Position numbers and translations under genes: made by a program. A stretch of DNA of 64,000 nt from NCBI RefSeq assembly GCF_012939955.1, contig NZ_SPMY01000006.1, positions 1 through 64,000 of the forward strand. Direction: 5' to 3'. The notes beneath the pieces are model-generated. The model was given only the letters and a program-made list of their open reading frames with translations, had not been told where the DNA came from and searched no databases. The DNA is from Candidatus Accumulibacter phosphatis. GTDB lineage: Bacteria; Pseudomonadota; Gammaproteobacteria; Burkholderiales; Rhodocyclaceae. Shown piece after piece: positions 7,616-16,218 of the stretch (position 1 is the stretch's first letter; every line of letters begins with the position of its first letter).

Positions 7616-9880
7616 GTGAGCAGAGTCCAGGAATTCGCATCTTTACTTTTCGAGCGTGTAGACATGTCACCAGATTGCTATCCGCAGGCTGGTCGTGGCT
7701 ATTCCAATAGCTGGGCGCATGTTGACGATGAGCTTGGTCGGCTCGACTTGCGCATCCGCATTGCCGTGCTCCGGCGCCAAGGCGAGGAGCGTGCGCATTC
7801 GTCGTATAGCGAACTACAGTCGGGAACTGTCCCAGATTCGGTAGCGTATTTTCCGGCGCAAGGCAGCGACGCCGTCATGGAGAAAGCACTGCTTGACGCG
7901 CTCGTCGCGCGCGGTCGGGACATCGAACAGAAGCGTCGCGCGAGTCAGGCTGCGGGAACTCACTTGGCCCTGCCACGTTTGGCAGACATCTTTCGGCTCA
8001 GCACATTCGAGGAGCAGTGCCTGCTGACATGTTTTGCCATCGAGATCGACGCAAGATACGAAAAGCACTACGCTTTCCTGCAGAATGACGTGGCTCGGAA
8101 GCACCCAAGCGCGGCGCTGCTTCTGGATTTGCTTTGTCCCAACCAGGGCGAAAGACAGGCTGCCCGCAGGGCATTTTCCGTTCAATCACCGTTATTCGAG
8201 TACAGGCTTCTCCAGGTGGCCGACGCGAGGGGCGACGCCGTGTCGCCGTCTCTCTCGCGTGCGCTCTACATCGATCAAAGAATCGCCAATTATCTTCTTG
8301 GCATCACGTCGATCGACGATCGGCTTTTGCCTGTCGCCAGGCTGATCACCAACGACCCACGGCTGGCCTCGCTACCCGTGTCCTTGGCGAAACTAGCCGA
8401 CAGGATGAAGGCGTTCGTCCGCCATCACCTGGCCTCCAGCGAAGCGCCGAAGGGCCTCGCGTTTCATCTTTACGGCGCGGACGTAGCCGCGCAGCGCGCC
8501 GCCGTCGAAAGCATTTGCCGCGATCTTGCGCTTTTGGTGGTGTTCGTCGATATCGAGAAAGCGATGGCGGCGGGGCCGACTTCAAGCGAACTGCCCTGGC
8601 TGATCGGACGCGAGGCTGTTCTGCTGCCGGCGGCCATCTGCATTGAAAGCACAGACTCTTGGCTTGATGATGCCAAGAGCTTCGCGCAGCGCGAAGCGTG
8701 GTTCACCGCCATCCGTGGCTTCTCGCAACTCACGTTCTTGTTGGGAAGATCCTTATGGTCTCCCGGCAAGCTGAGTGAGGGACTGATCTATATCGAGATC
8801 GCTTTCCCGACACCCGCTGTTGAAGTCCGCAGATCTCTTTGGGAAGACCACCTCGCGGCGCGCCAAGTCCATGCCACCATAGACCCTGGCGTACTGGCGA
8901 GCCGCTTTAGATTCAACGCCGAGCAAATACGAAATGCTCTCGATGCGGCCGAAACGATTGCCTACTGGCGTGACCCCGCGCGACAAACCGTCACCGCGGA
9001 GGATATCTCCGAGGCCTGTCGTGCGCAGGTCTCGCTGAAGGTCTCAGGCCTAGCCGTGAAGACCGCGCCGGTGCACAAATGGGACAATCTGGTCCTGCCG
9101 CCAGATCACCTGCGGCTGCTGCGGGAGCTGTGCAATCAGGCCCGGCACAGGCACATCGTCTACGGTGACTGGGGATTCGAGCGCCGGCTGTCCCTCGGCA
9201 AAGGCCTGAACGCCCTCTTCACAGGGCCTCCCGGTACCGGCAAGACAATGGCAGCCGAAGTCATCGGCGCCGAGCTCCAAGTTGATATGTACAAGATAGA
9301 TCTGTCGCAGGCGGTGAGCAAATATATTGGCGAAACGGAGAAAAACCTGGACCAGATGTTCCGGGAAGCCGAGTCGGGCAACGCCATCTTGTTTTTCGAC
9401 GAGGCAGACGCGCTTTTCGGCAAACGTTCGGAAGTCAAGGATGCCCATGACCGGTATGCCAATATCGAAACCGGCTACCTCCTGCAGAGGATGGAGCAGC
9501 ATGAGGGCATCGTGATCCTGGCGACCAATCTTCGCAATAATCTCGATGAAGCTTTCTGTCGCCGCATGCACTTCGTCGTTGAGTTTCCGTTTCCGGACGA
9601 GGAGCACCGAACCAGGCTATGGGAGGGGCTTTTCCCTGCCGACGTGCCCAGGGATGAGGAGATCGACTTCCGGTTCCTGGCGAAGCAGTTTAAGGTGCCG
9701 GGCGGGAACATCAGGAACATCGGACTATGTGCGGCGTTCCTTGCAGCCGCGGAAGGCACGGGTCTGACGATGCCGCATCTCATTATGGCCACCAGGCGCG
9801 AGTACAAGAAGCTGGGCTGGCCGTGCACCGCGAACGACTTCGGTGCCTACCACCACCTGATCAAGGCTCTCGATGGCTGA
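7616..9880 (+). CDS. eCIS-associated AAA+ ATPase (Afp15/Pvc15-like)
   Basis: This 754-aa protein has a variable N-terminal half and a C-terminal AAA+ module. Walker A GPPGTGKTM is at 537-545, Walker B ILFFDEADAL at 591-600, then sensor-1-like VILATNLRNNLDEAF and the Arg pair CRRMHF. This type of ATPase is a core eCIS marker needed for particle assembly; its exact role is debated. Here it is the first gene of the locus. The GTG start at 7616 has a poor ribosome site, and an ATG at 7664 is an alternative. The stop overlaps the next gene's start by 8 bp, so the two are probably translationally coupled. Confidence 0.9.
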   Translation: MSRVQEFASLLFERVDMSPDCYPQAGRGYSNSWAHVDDELGRLDLRIRIAVLRRQGEERAHSSYSELQSGTVPDSVAYFPAQGSDAVMEKALLDALVARGRDIEQKRRASQAAGTHLALPRLADIFRLSTFEEQCLLTCFAIEIDARYEKHYAFLQNDVARKHPSAALLLDLLCPNQGERQAARRAFSVQSPLFEYRLLQVADARGDAVSPSLSRALYIDQRIANYLLGITSIDDRLLPVARLITNDPRLASLPVSLAKLADRMKAFVRHHLASSEAPKGLAFHLYGADVAAQRAAVESICRDLALLVVFVDIEKAMAAGPTSSELPWLIGREAVLLPAAICIESTDSWLDDAKSFAQREAWFTAIRGFSQLTFLLGRSLWSPGKLSEGLIYIEIAFPTPAVEVRRSLWEDHLAARQVHATIDPGVLASRFRFNAEQIRNALDAAETIAYWRDPARQTVTAEDISEACRAQVSLKVSGLAVKTAPVHKWDNLVLPPDHLRLLRELCNQARHRHIVYGDWGFERRLSLGKGLNALFTGPPGTGKTMAAEVIGAELQVDMYKIDLSQAVSKYIGETEKNLDQMFREAESGNAILFFDEADALFGKRSEVKDAHDRYANIETGYLLQRMEQHEGIVILATNLRNNLDEAFCRRMHFVVEFPFPDEEHRTRLWEGLFPADVPRDEEIDFRFLAKQFKVPGGNIRNIGLCAAFLAAAEGTGLTMPHLIMATRREYKKLGWPCTANDFGAYHHLIKALDG

Positions 9881-10433
9881 ACAAATCGGAACAATCATCT
9901 CCTCGGCAGGCAAAACGATGATCGATCTGCTCAAGAGTCAGGCCGGGTTCGCTGACGGCGACATCGTCATGAAGTCGCCGGTGGACGCCGCCACGTCGGC
10001 CAAGGTTGCCCTGTTCCTGTTCCAGGTCCAGCAGAATTCGTACCTGAGGAATGCGGAACAGCAAGAGGTTGGCGTGGACGGCCTGCGTCCGCCGCCGCTA
10101 CCACTGGATCTTTTCTACCTGGTCACCGCATTGTCCCAGGATCCCGATACCGCCCTGGGCCACCTGGAGTCCGTGATGCGCGTGTTCTACGACCATCCAG
10201 TACTGAAACCGCCGTTGCTGCCGCCAACCATGGTCGATGCCGGCAACGAGGCCGTGCGGATCACGCCCCATCCGTTCTCGTTGGAGGACATGAACCGGCT
10301 ATGGGCGATGTTCCCCAACAAGGCCTTCAGCCTGTCGGTGACCTACGTGGTATCGCCGGTACAGGTGCCGTCATCGAGGATCGCGCCCATCAGCCGTGTC
10401 GTGGAAAAAACTATCAGGGTTGGATCACGGTGA
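9873..10433 (+). CDS. DUF4255 tail-terminator protein (Afp16/Pvc16-like)
   Basis: This 186-aa protein opens with a helix (ISSAGKTMIDLLKSQ) and then FLFQVQQNSYLRN, PLPLDLFYLVTAL and the typical ALGHLESVMRVFYDHPVL. These are features of DUF4255 (Pvc16 N-domain), the cap that ends the sheath and tube at the distal end of eCIS particles. It overlaps the ATPase gene by 8 bp. In Afp and PVC loci these two genes come last, so their position at the front here is a difference in layout. Confidence 0.88.
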   Translation: MAEQIGTIISSAGKTMIDLLKSQAGFADGDIVMKSPVDAATSAKVALFLFQVQQNSYLRNAEQQEVGVDGLRPPPLPLDLFYLVTALSQDPDTALGHLESVMRVFYDHPVLKPPLLPPTMVDAGNEAVRITPHPFSLEDMNRLWAMFPNKAFSLSVTYVVSPVQVPSSRIAPISRVVEKTIRVGSR

Positions 10434-10547
10434 AAGTAACGAACAATCGCGCCACCGACGAAGAAAATTCACGGTGTGACCATCGCGACGTACGGCTGGG
10501 GTAAATCACCAACACATATCGCGCCAACTCAAGGAAGGATGTTCATC

Positions 10548-10871
10548 ATGCCAGTCATCAAGAACAGGCTGTTTCAACCGACCGGCGCCCTGCTCCGCGA
10601 CGGCAGGATGCTTCATTTCCAGCCACGAGAGGAGTGCGGTGTCTCGGCAACCGACCTCGATTCCCCACATGTCCAGAGTCTGATTGAGAGCGGGCAGTGG
10701 GCGTTGCGGGAGCGCGATGGGCAGGGAAGTGCGGCGGCCTCACCCGAGCCGACGGTCGAGTCGACGCTTCCCGCGCCATCGGAATCCGAACCTGCACAGG
10801 CGCCGGAATCGCCCCGCCCGAAGCGGCGGGCCGCTCAGCCCGGCGCTCGACACGAGGAGGAAACGGAATAA
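10548..10871 (+). CDS. Small eCIS-locus protein of unknown function, Pro/Glu-rich tail
   Basis: A 107-aa protein. The ATG at 10548 is chosen because AAGGAAGG sits 8-9 nt upstream; an ORF extension to 10476 lacks such a site. The N-terminal half (MPVIKNRLFQPTGALLRDGR then LHFQPREECGV) looks compact. The last 45 residues are rich in Pro, Ala, Glu and Ser and are probably disordered. It lies between the terminator and the sheath genes on the same strand. I do not recognise the family. A structural accessory or assembly factor is possible, on position only. Confidence 0.6.
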   Translation: MPVIKNRLFQPTGALLRDGRMLHFQPREECGVSATDLDSPHVQSLIESGQWALRERDGQGSAAASPEPTVESTLPAPSESEPAQAPESPRPKRRAAQPGARHEEETE

Positions 10872-10922
10872 AGCCTGTCGTCGCATTGCAGTAACACCTA
10901 ACCCGGGAAAAGGAGAGTTGCC

Positions 10923-12386
10923 ATGCCAGAGTATCTTTCGCCAGGAGTCTATGTTGAGGAAGTTTCATCGGGAATCAAGCCGGTCGAAGGGGTGGGAACC
11001 TCGACCGGAGCATTCGTCGGCATCGCCCAGCGCGGACCAATCGGTAAGCCCCGGTTGATCACCAACTGGACACAATTTACCGCCACCTTCGGCGGCTTCG
11101 TTGAGAATGGGTATTTGGCTTATGCGGTCTACCAGTTCTTCAGCGAGGGCGGTACGCGTTGTTATGTGATCCGTGCGGCCAAGGGGAGCGCGACGACGCT
11201 CAAGAAGGCCGAGACCGCGGCTATGGGCAGCTTGGTCGTGCGCGCCAACTCGGAGGGCATCTGGGGCAACGCGTTGAGCGCCGTGGTGGCCGACGAGACC
11301 ACGTTGCCGGGAGGTAGTGTGCGTATCGATTACTTCCAGCTGAGCATTGTTTATGATGGTGCCGTCGTCGAGGCCTTCGATAACGTCACGCTGGATGAAG
11401 CAAGGCCAGATCATGTTCTCAAGCGCGTGGACTCGAAGTGGGTGGAAATGGTCGACAACGGCGCTACCCGGCCACCCAACGGCACCACCCCTCTGGCCGG
11501 GGGCCTGGATGGCGACACGCTGCTGAGCTCCGATTGGGCTGGCGCCACCGGCTTCATCAACTCCTTCGATCCGGTGGACGACATCAACATCGTCGCCATT
11601 CCGGATGCCCTCGGCAATGCCACCGTCACGCAGAACGCCTATACCTATTGCTATAACCGCAAAGATTGTTTCTTTGTCGCGGACACACCCCAGAACCTGG
11701 ATGCGCAAGGGGCCGCCGCCTTCAGGATGGTAACCGGAAACTTCAATTCCTCGTACGCAGCCATCTACTATCCCTGGATCTCCATTTCCGATCCGCTCAC
11801 CGGCAAGAGCAAGCTCACTCCACCCTCAGGCGCCATCGCCGGCATCTACTCCCACACCGACGTGGCGCGCGGGGTCCACAAGGCCCCGGCCGGCATCGAG
11901 GTGGGGTATCTGAAATCGGCCATCGGGCTCGAGCGTGTGATCACCAAGGGTGAGCACGACACCCTCAATCCGATCGGCGTGAACGTCATTCGTTCCTTTC
12001 CTGGCGCCGGTAGCGTCGTCTGGGGCGCCCGCACCTTGTCTGCGGACTCGGAATGGAAGTACGTCAACGTGCGCCGACTGTTCCTGTTCCTCGAAGAAAC
12101 GATCGACGAGGGCACCCAGTGGGTGGTATTCGAGCCGAATACACCGATGCTGTGGGGTAGGGTCAAACGCAATATCACGGCATTCTTGACCAACGTGTGG
12201 CGCGACGGGGCCCTATTCGGCACCAGCGCAGCGGAGGCCTTCTTCGTGAAAGTGGACGCCGAAAACAATCCACCCGAGGTGGTGGACGCCGGGCGTCTGA
12301 TCATCGAGGTGGGTGTGGCGCCGGTCAAGCCGGCCGAGTTCGTCATCATCCGCATCAGCCAGAAGACTTTGGGCAAAGCCGGTTAA
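10923..12386 (+). CDS. eCIS contractile sheath protein
   Basis: This 487-aa sheath subunit begins YLSPGVYVEEVSSGIKPVEG, with TSTGAFVGIAQRGPIGKP following, which is the standard start of the phage_sheath family. The C-terminal domain ends PAEFVIIRISQKTLGK, and WVVFEPNTPMLW is the usual conserved block before it. Sheath subunits wrap the tube and shorten to drive it into a target. A strong site (AAGGAGAG) precedes the ATG. There is one sheath gene, where Afp and PVC have three. The tube gene follows after 23 bp. Confidence 0.97.
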   Translation: MPEYLSPGVYVEEVSSGIKPVEGVGTSTGAFVGIAQRGPIGKPRLITNWTQFTATFGGFVENGYLAYAVYQFFSEGGTRCYVIRAAKGSATTLKKAETAAMGSLVVRANSEGIWGNALSAVVADETTLPGGSVRIDYFQLSIVYDGAVVEAFDNVTLDEARPDHVLKRVDSKWVEMVDNGATRPPNGTTPLAGGLDGDTLLSSDWAGATGFINSFDPVDDINIVAIPDALGNATVTQNAYTYCYNRKDCFFVADTPQNLDAQGAAAFRMVTGNFNSSYAAIYYPWISISDPLTGKSKLTPPSGAIAGIYSHTDVARGVHKAPAGIEVGYLKSAIGLERVITKGEHDTLNPIGVNVIRSFPGAGSVVWGARTLSADSEWKYVNVRRLFLFLEETIDEGTQWVVFEPNTPMLWGRVKRNITAFLTNVWRDGALFGTSAAEAFFVKVDAENNPPEVVDAGRLIIEVGVAPVKPAEFVIIRISQKTLGKAG

Positions 12387-12409
12387 CTTGATCGAGGAGG
12401 AACTTCAAC

Positions 12410-12844
12410 ATGGCACGCAAAGATCCCTATCGTAACTTCCGCTTTCGCGTCGAAATCGACGGCATTAACCAGGCCGCGTTCGCCGATGCCGTGATTCCGG
12501 ACTCGACCACGGCGCCGATCGATTACCGCGAAGGCACCGACCCGGTGCATAACCGCAAGCTTTCGGGTCAGACCACTTACGGCAACGTCACTCTCAAATG
12601 GGGTCTGACCGATTCCATGGACCTCTACAACTGGCGTAAGCAGGTCATCGACAAAGGCGCGCAGGACAATCGAAAGAACCTGTCGCTGGTGCTGATCGAC
12701 GAGGCCGGCGACGACAAGGCGCGCTGGAATATCATGGAGGCCTGGCCCACCAAGTACGATTCCAGTGACCTGTCCGCCAAGGGTGCCGAGGTGCTGATCG
12801 AGAGTCTGGATCTGGTTTGTGAGGAAGTCGTTCGGGTTCAGTAA
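12410..12844 (+). CDS. eCIS inner tube protein (gp19-like), first paralogue
   Basis: This 144-aa protein belongs to the T4 gp19-like tube family. It begins DPYRNFRFRVEIDGINQAAF, keeps the TAPIDYREGTDP turn and ends with a C-terminal beta strand (VLIESLDLVCEEV). Hexameric rings of this protein would form the rigid needle inside the sheath. A GAGGAGG ribosome site precedes the ATG. The gene directly follows the sheath gene and is followed by two hairpins. A second, longer paralogue is at 13470. Confidence 0.94.
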   Translation: MARKDPYRNFRFRVEIDGINQAAFADAVIPDSTTAPIDYREGTDPVHNRKLSGQTTYGNVTLKWGLTDSMDLYNWRKQVIDKGAQDNRKNLSLVLIDEAGDDKARWNIMEAWPTKYDSSDLSAKGAEVLIESLDLVCEEVVRVQ

Positions 12845-12852
12845 TTAATCAA

Positions 12853-12900
12853 GGCGCCTTTTCGGCGCCGACAAATCAGGCCACCGGTTTCTGCCGGTGG
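12853..12900 (+). terminator. Two intercistronic hairpins after the first tube gene
   Basis: GGCGCC-TTTTC-GGCGCC (12853-12869) is followed by CCACCGG-TTTCTG-CCGGTGG (12881-12900). Neither is followed by a T run, so full termination is doubtful. They may protect the 3' end of the sheath-tube message or weaken read-through, which would fit the higher number of sheath and tube subunits needed. This is inference from position and structure. Confidence 0.5.
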
Positions 12901-12937
12901 ATTATGACTTGCATCGTGACCGGCAAGGAAGCGCGTT

Positions 12938-13300
12938 ATGGCACTGCAGACCGAGTATGAATTCATCCTTCCCAAGGGTTATCTGGACCCGGATGGCAAC
13001 CTGCACAAGGAAGGCGTGATGCGGCTGGCGACAGCCGGCGACGAGATTCTGCCAATGAAGGATGCGCGGGTGCAGCAGAATCCCGCGTACCTGACGATCA
13101 TCCTTCTGTCGCGGGTGATCACTCGGCTGGGAGAAGTCAAGATGGTCAATACCCGGGTCATCGAGGGCCTGTTTGCGGAGGACCTCAGTTACCTCCAGGG
13201 CATCTACCGGCGCATCAACGAGCAGGGGTCGAATACCCTAACAACGGTGTGCCCCAAGTGCGACCATCAGTTCGTCGTAGAGGTGGAGCCGGGGGAATAA
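12938..13300 (+). CDS. Phage-tail-type assembly protein with C-terminal zinc ribbon
   Basis: A 120-aa protein. The N-terminal part (EYEFILPKGYLDPDGNLHKE) reads like the short tail-assembly proteins found between tube genes in contractile systems. The C-terminus carries one CPKCDHQF knuckle, which would need a second ligand pair from elsewhere or from dimerisation. A plausible role is a chaperone or adaptor for tube assembly, by position. Its end overlaps the next reading frame, so the two genes are probably coupled. Function is not established. Confidence 0.75.
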   Translation: MALQTEYEFILPKGYLDPDGNLHKEGVMRLATAGDEILPMKDARVQQNPAYLTIILLSRVITRLGEVKMVNTRVIEGLFAEDLSYLQGIYRRINEQGSNTLTTVCPKCDHQFVVEVEPGE

Positions 13301-13467
13301 CCGGCTACCCCCTCGGTGCACTATACGAGGAGGTAGCCTTCCTGGCTTATCACCTGCACTGGTCGTATGCGGAGATATTCGAATTAGAGCATCGGGACCG
13401 CCATCGCTGGTGTAATGAGGTCTCGGCCATCAACAAGAAGCTCAATGAGCAGTACGAGCGGAGGTAA
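13249..13467 (+). CDS. DUF6760-type small eCIS protein
   Basis: The conserved core is GYPLGALYEEVAFLAYHLHW, then SYAEIFELEHRDRHRWCNEV and an Asn/Lys-rich helix. I recognise this as the DUF6760 type that accompanies the zinc-ribbon gene in such loci. The start is unclear: GTG codons at 13249 and 13258 lie inside the preceding gene, and no start codon lies directly before the conserved core. The listed span uses 13249 (72 aa). It is probably translated by coupling. Its role is unknown; a phage-like tail-chaperone role is a guess. Confidence 0.7.
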   Translation: MPQVRPSVRRRGGAGGITGYPLGALYEEVAFLAYHLHWSYAEIFELEHRDRHRWCNEVSAINKKLNEQYERR

Positions 13468-13469
13468 TC

Positions 13470-14009
13470 ATGCCCGTTTCAGGCATCAATGCCACGATGA
13501 CCATCGCCGGCCGTGCCCTTGGTGCGCGCCGGGATCCCTATGGCGCGTATAACTTCCTGGTCGAGATCGAGGGAATCATCGCCGGCGGATTCAGCGAGCT
13601 GTCGGGTCTGGATATGAGTACCGAGGTCGAGTCGATTCGCGAAGGCGGTGTAAACGACTACGTTCACAGGCTTCCCAAGTGGACCACCCAGAGCGACCTG
13701 GTGCTGAAGAAAGGCCAGACCGATCACGATCTGCTCTGGAATTGGTATGCAGATGTGGTGGCCGGCAAGGTCGAGCGCAAAAACGGCAGCATCTATCTGC
13801 TCGACTCCCAGGGTATTCCTGCGATGTGGTGGGATTTTTTCCAGGCCTTCCCTGTCAAGTGGTCCGGACCGACTCTCAACGCTGCATCTGGGCAGGTTGC
13901 CTTCGAGACTCTGACCCTGGCGCACCACGGCCTGACCAAGTCAGCGCTAAACCAGGCCCTGTCCGGCGTTCGTGGCGTTCTCGGCGTCGTCGGTTCGGTT
14001 GGTTTCTAG
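13470..14009 (+). CDS. eCIS tube protein (gp19-like), second paralogue
   Basis: This 179-aa protein has the same fold signature as the first tube gene: DPYGAYNFLVEIEGIIAGGF, SELSGLDMSTEVE and REGGVNDYVHRLPK. It also has TDHDLLWNWY, which marks the variant that usually caps or initiates the tube next to the hub. GCGGAGG precedes the ATG. It probably forms the baseplate-proximal ring or rings that link the main tube to the spike. That placement is inferred from Afp/PVC-type organisation. Confidence 0.92.
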   Translation: MPVSGINATMTIAGRALGARRDPYGAYNFLVEIEGIIAGGFSELSGLDMSTEVESIREGGVNDYVHRLPKWTTQSDLVLKKGQTDHDLLWNWYADVVAGKVERKNGSIYLLDSQGIPAMWWDFFQAFPVKWSGPTLNAASGQVAFETLTLAHHGLTKSALNQALSGVRGVLGVVGSVGF

Positions 14010-14052
14010 AATGCACGACTACTCTGCAAGAGGGGCATCAAAGGAAAGCAAC

Positions 14053-16218
14053 ATGACCCCAGATGACCCTCGGGACGATCGAACCGCCGCCACTTACGGG
14101 CACCCTGTACCCGTCATCCAGGCGACAGGCCCGGCAGTAGCAGCGACGTTTGCCGCACGTGTTTTCGGCAAGTATTTCGTTGCGCCGGTTATCCGGCGCG
14201 GACCGTCGTTGGTGCTGCGCATGCTGCAACCCGCTGGCATTGCCGGTGATGCCAGCACGGGAAAGAAAGGGCCAACCGCTTTGGACGGCGTAACCGAGGC
14301 GCCGGCGCGACCGGCTGTCCGGCTGGCGACCAGCCTCGATCGTCAGTTGGTGAGGCCATCGCACGGGGCCTCGGCGACGTGGACGCCGGGCTGGTCATGG
14401 CCACAGCCCGTGTTTATGGGACGTTTGCTGGTGCAACGCAATCCGCTGATTGTCGCCACGGCGCCGCTTGCGCCGGCTGCGATGACCGTTGTTGCACCAT
14501 GCGCGCTGGGCGTCCCCCTGACGATGACCCGTCAAGCCACCGCAACGGCCATTGCACTGCCTGGCGCGGATCGCGCGAAGATCCCTGCCGATACTGCAAC
14601 AACCCTCGCTGAACACGGGATGGTGGTTCGCCGCCCGACCACCAGCGCTGGCCTGAGTCCCGTCGCTGATCCTCGTCACGTCACAGCCACGGCCTTCCGA
14701 TCCACTACTGCCGAGCGCATCCTGGCGTCATCCACAGCCACCGCGCATGAGGTGCCACCCAGTATGCACGATCCTGCCGCTGGTCGCGCGCCGACGCTAG
14801 CGGTACCCGTAGTCGCCCGTAGCGGCGCTCCGTCGTACGCGGCCTCGCGTCCTGCGTCTGGCCTGCTTCGGCAGGTTTCGATGGCGGGCGATCAGCGGCT
14901 CGTGCAACGCAAATTGCTCGCCCTGCCCAGGCTTGGTACGCCGGTCACCGCGGCTATTGGCGGATCGTTCGGTGGCCCGTCATTCGGCGTGAGGTCGTCT
15001 GCAGCAGCGCCGGAGCACAACTATCCAGCAGCGTCGGCGATCACCGCGACGCCAAGCAGCGATGGCACGCGGCAGTTGACCTCCACGCTGCCGCTGACGA
15101 TATCTGCGGCTGGCCGCAGCGCCTTGCCGGCTGCGATGACCGTTGTTGCACCATGCGCGCTGGGCGTCCCCCTGACGATGACCCGTCAAGCCACCGCAAC
15201 GGCCATTGCACTGCCTGGCGCGGATCGCGCGAAGGTCCCTGCCGATACTGCAACAACGCTCGCTGAACACGGGATGGTGGTTCGCCGCCCGACCACCAGC
15301 GCTGGCCTGAGTCCCGTCGCTGATCCTCGTCACGTCACCGCCACGGCCTTCCGATCCACTACTGCCGAGCGCATCCTGGCGTCATCCACAGCCACCGCGC
15401 ATGAGGTGCCACCCAGTATGCACGATCATGCCGCTGGTCGCGCGCCGACGCTAGCGGTACCCGTAGTCGCCCGTAGCGGCGCTCCGTCGTACGCGGCCTC
15501 GCGTCCTGCTTCTGGCCTGCTTCGGCAGGTGTCGATGGCGGGCGATCAGCGGCTCGTGCAACGCAAATTGCTCGCCCTGCCCAGGCTTGGTACGCCGGTC
15601 ACCGCGGCTATTGGCGGATCGTTCGGTGGCCCGTCATTCGGCGTGAGGTCATCTGCAGCAGCGCCGGAGCACAACTATCCAGCAGCGTCGGCGATCACCG
15701 CGACGCCAAGCAGCGATGGCACGCGGCAGTTGACCTCCACGCTGCCGCTGACGATATCTGCGGCTGGCCGCAGCGCCTTGCCGGATGCTCGGACCACTCC
15801 CGAGCGATGGCAGCCGGCTCGGGCGTTGATCATGCCCAGACAGATCCTTGACCGTCCGTTAGTGGCCGGGCTTGAGCGGCGTCATGACCTAGGTGATGTC
15901 CTGCAAGCGCCGGATATGACCGACCTGGTGGTCGATGTGCCGACGGCGGCGCAGCCAGCAGCCGGCACGCGCCCGATGGCCACCGAGCTTACCCTGCGGA
16001 CCTCGTTTGCGGAAGAGAACCCGCTTCCGACGCTTGTGGCCGCGACCTTGGGCGCAGCCACACCAACTCCGACAGCACTTGCCACGCACCAGGACCTGAG
16101 CAGTAGCCAGGGGGGCAAGGTATCGTCGATGTCGATCGAGTTCCTCGCCGACCGCGTTTTCAGCATACTCGAGCGGCGCCTGGTGGTGGAACGGGAACGG
16201 AGAGGTATCCGATCATGA
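14053..16218 (+). CDS. Large Ala/Thr/Pro-rich repeat protein of the eCIS locus
   Basis: A 721-aa protein. ATG 14053 is chosen for its AAGGAAAG site; an ATG at 14011 is an alternative. It contains two 218-aa units (about residues 141-358 and 359-576) encoded by a near-identical 654-bp duplication. The composition is low-complexity and mostly uncharged, with repeated short motifs such as GDQRLVQRKLLALPRLG and TTAERILASS. No coiled coil or catalytic motif is seen. The C-terminus is different: FLADRVFSILERRLVVERER, a charged helix likely to be the conserved anchor. It lies where contractile-tail loci often place the ruler or its chaperones. No other tape-measure candidate is visible here. The function is unknown. 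Confidence 0.8.
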   Translation: MTPDDPRDDRTAATYGHPVPVIQATGPAVAATFAARVFGKYFVAPVIRRGPSLVLRMLQPAGIAGDASTGKKGPTALDGVTEAPARPAVRLATSLDRQLVRPSHGASATWTPGWSWPQPVFMGRLLVQRNPLIVATAPLAPAAMTVVAPCALGVPLTMTRQATATAIALPGADRAKIPADTATTLAEHGMVVRRPTTSAGLSPVADPRHVTATAFRSTTAERILASSTATAHEVPPSMHDPAAGRAPTLAVPVVARSGAPSYAASRPASGLLRQVSMAGDQRLVQRKLLALPRLGTPVTAAIGGSFGGPSFGVRSSAAAPEHNYPAASAITATPSSDGTRQLTSTLPLTISAAGRSALPAAMTVVAPCALGVPLTMTRQATATAIALPGADRAKVPADTATTLAEHGMVVRRPTTSAGLSPVADPRHVTATAFRSTTAERILASSTATAHEVPPSMHDHAAGRAPTLAVPVVARSGAPSYAASRPASGLLRQVSMAGDQRLVQRKLLALPRLGTPVTAAIGGSFGGPSFGVRSSAAAPEHNYPAASAITATPSSDGTRQLTSTLPLTISAAGRSALPDARTTPERWQPARALIMPRQILDRPLVAGLERRHDLGDVLQAPDMTDLVVDVPTAAQPAAGTRPMATELTLRTSFAEENPLPTLVAATLGAATPTPTALATHQDLSSSQGGKVSSMSIEFLADRVFSILERRLVVERERRGIRS
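14473..15780 (+). repeat. Tandem duplication inside the 721-aa gene, 2 x 654 bp
   Basis: Unit 1 is 14473-15126 and unit 2 is 15127-15780; 654 bp is exactly 218 codons, so the frame is kept. I count 7 differences between the copies, most of them silent (for example ATC/GTC, GAT CCT/GAT CAT, GCG/GCT). Both copies end in the same CGCAGCGCCTTGCCGG before diverging. Identity is about 99 percent, so the event is recent or the copies are being homogenised. Such long identity also invites assembly error. Confidence 0.93.

Noticed and set aside
14473-15780. A CRISPR array or short-repeat cassette
   Set aside because: The repeat unit is 654 bp, coding and in frame; there is no short repeat-spacer pattern. 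No CRISPR array was seen elsewhere in the window.
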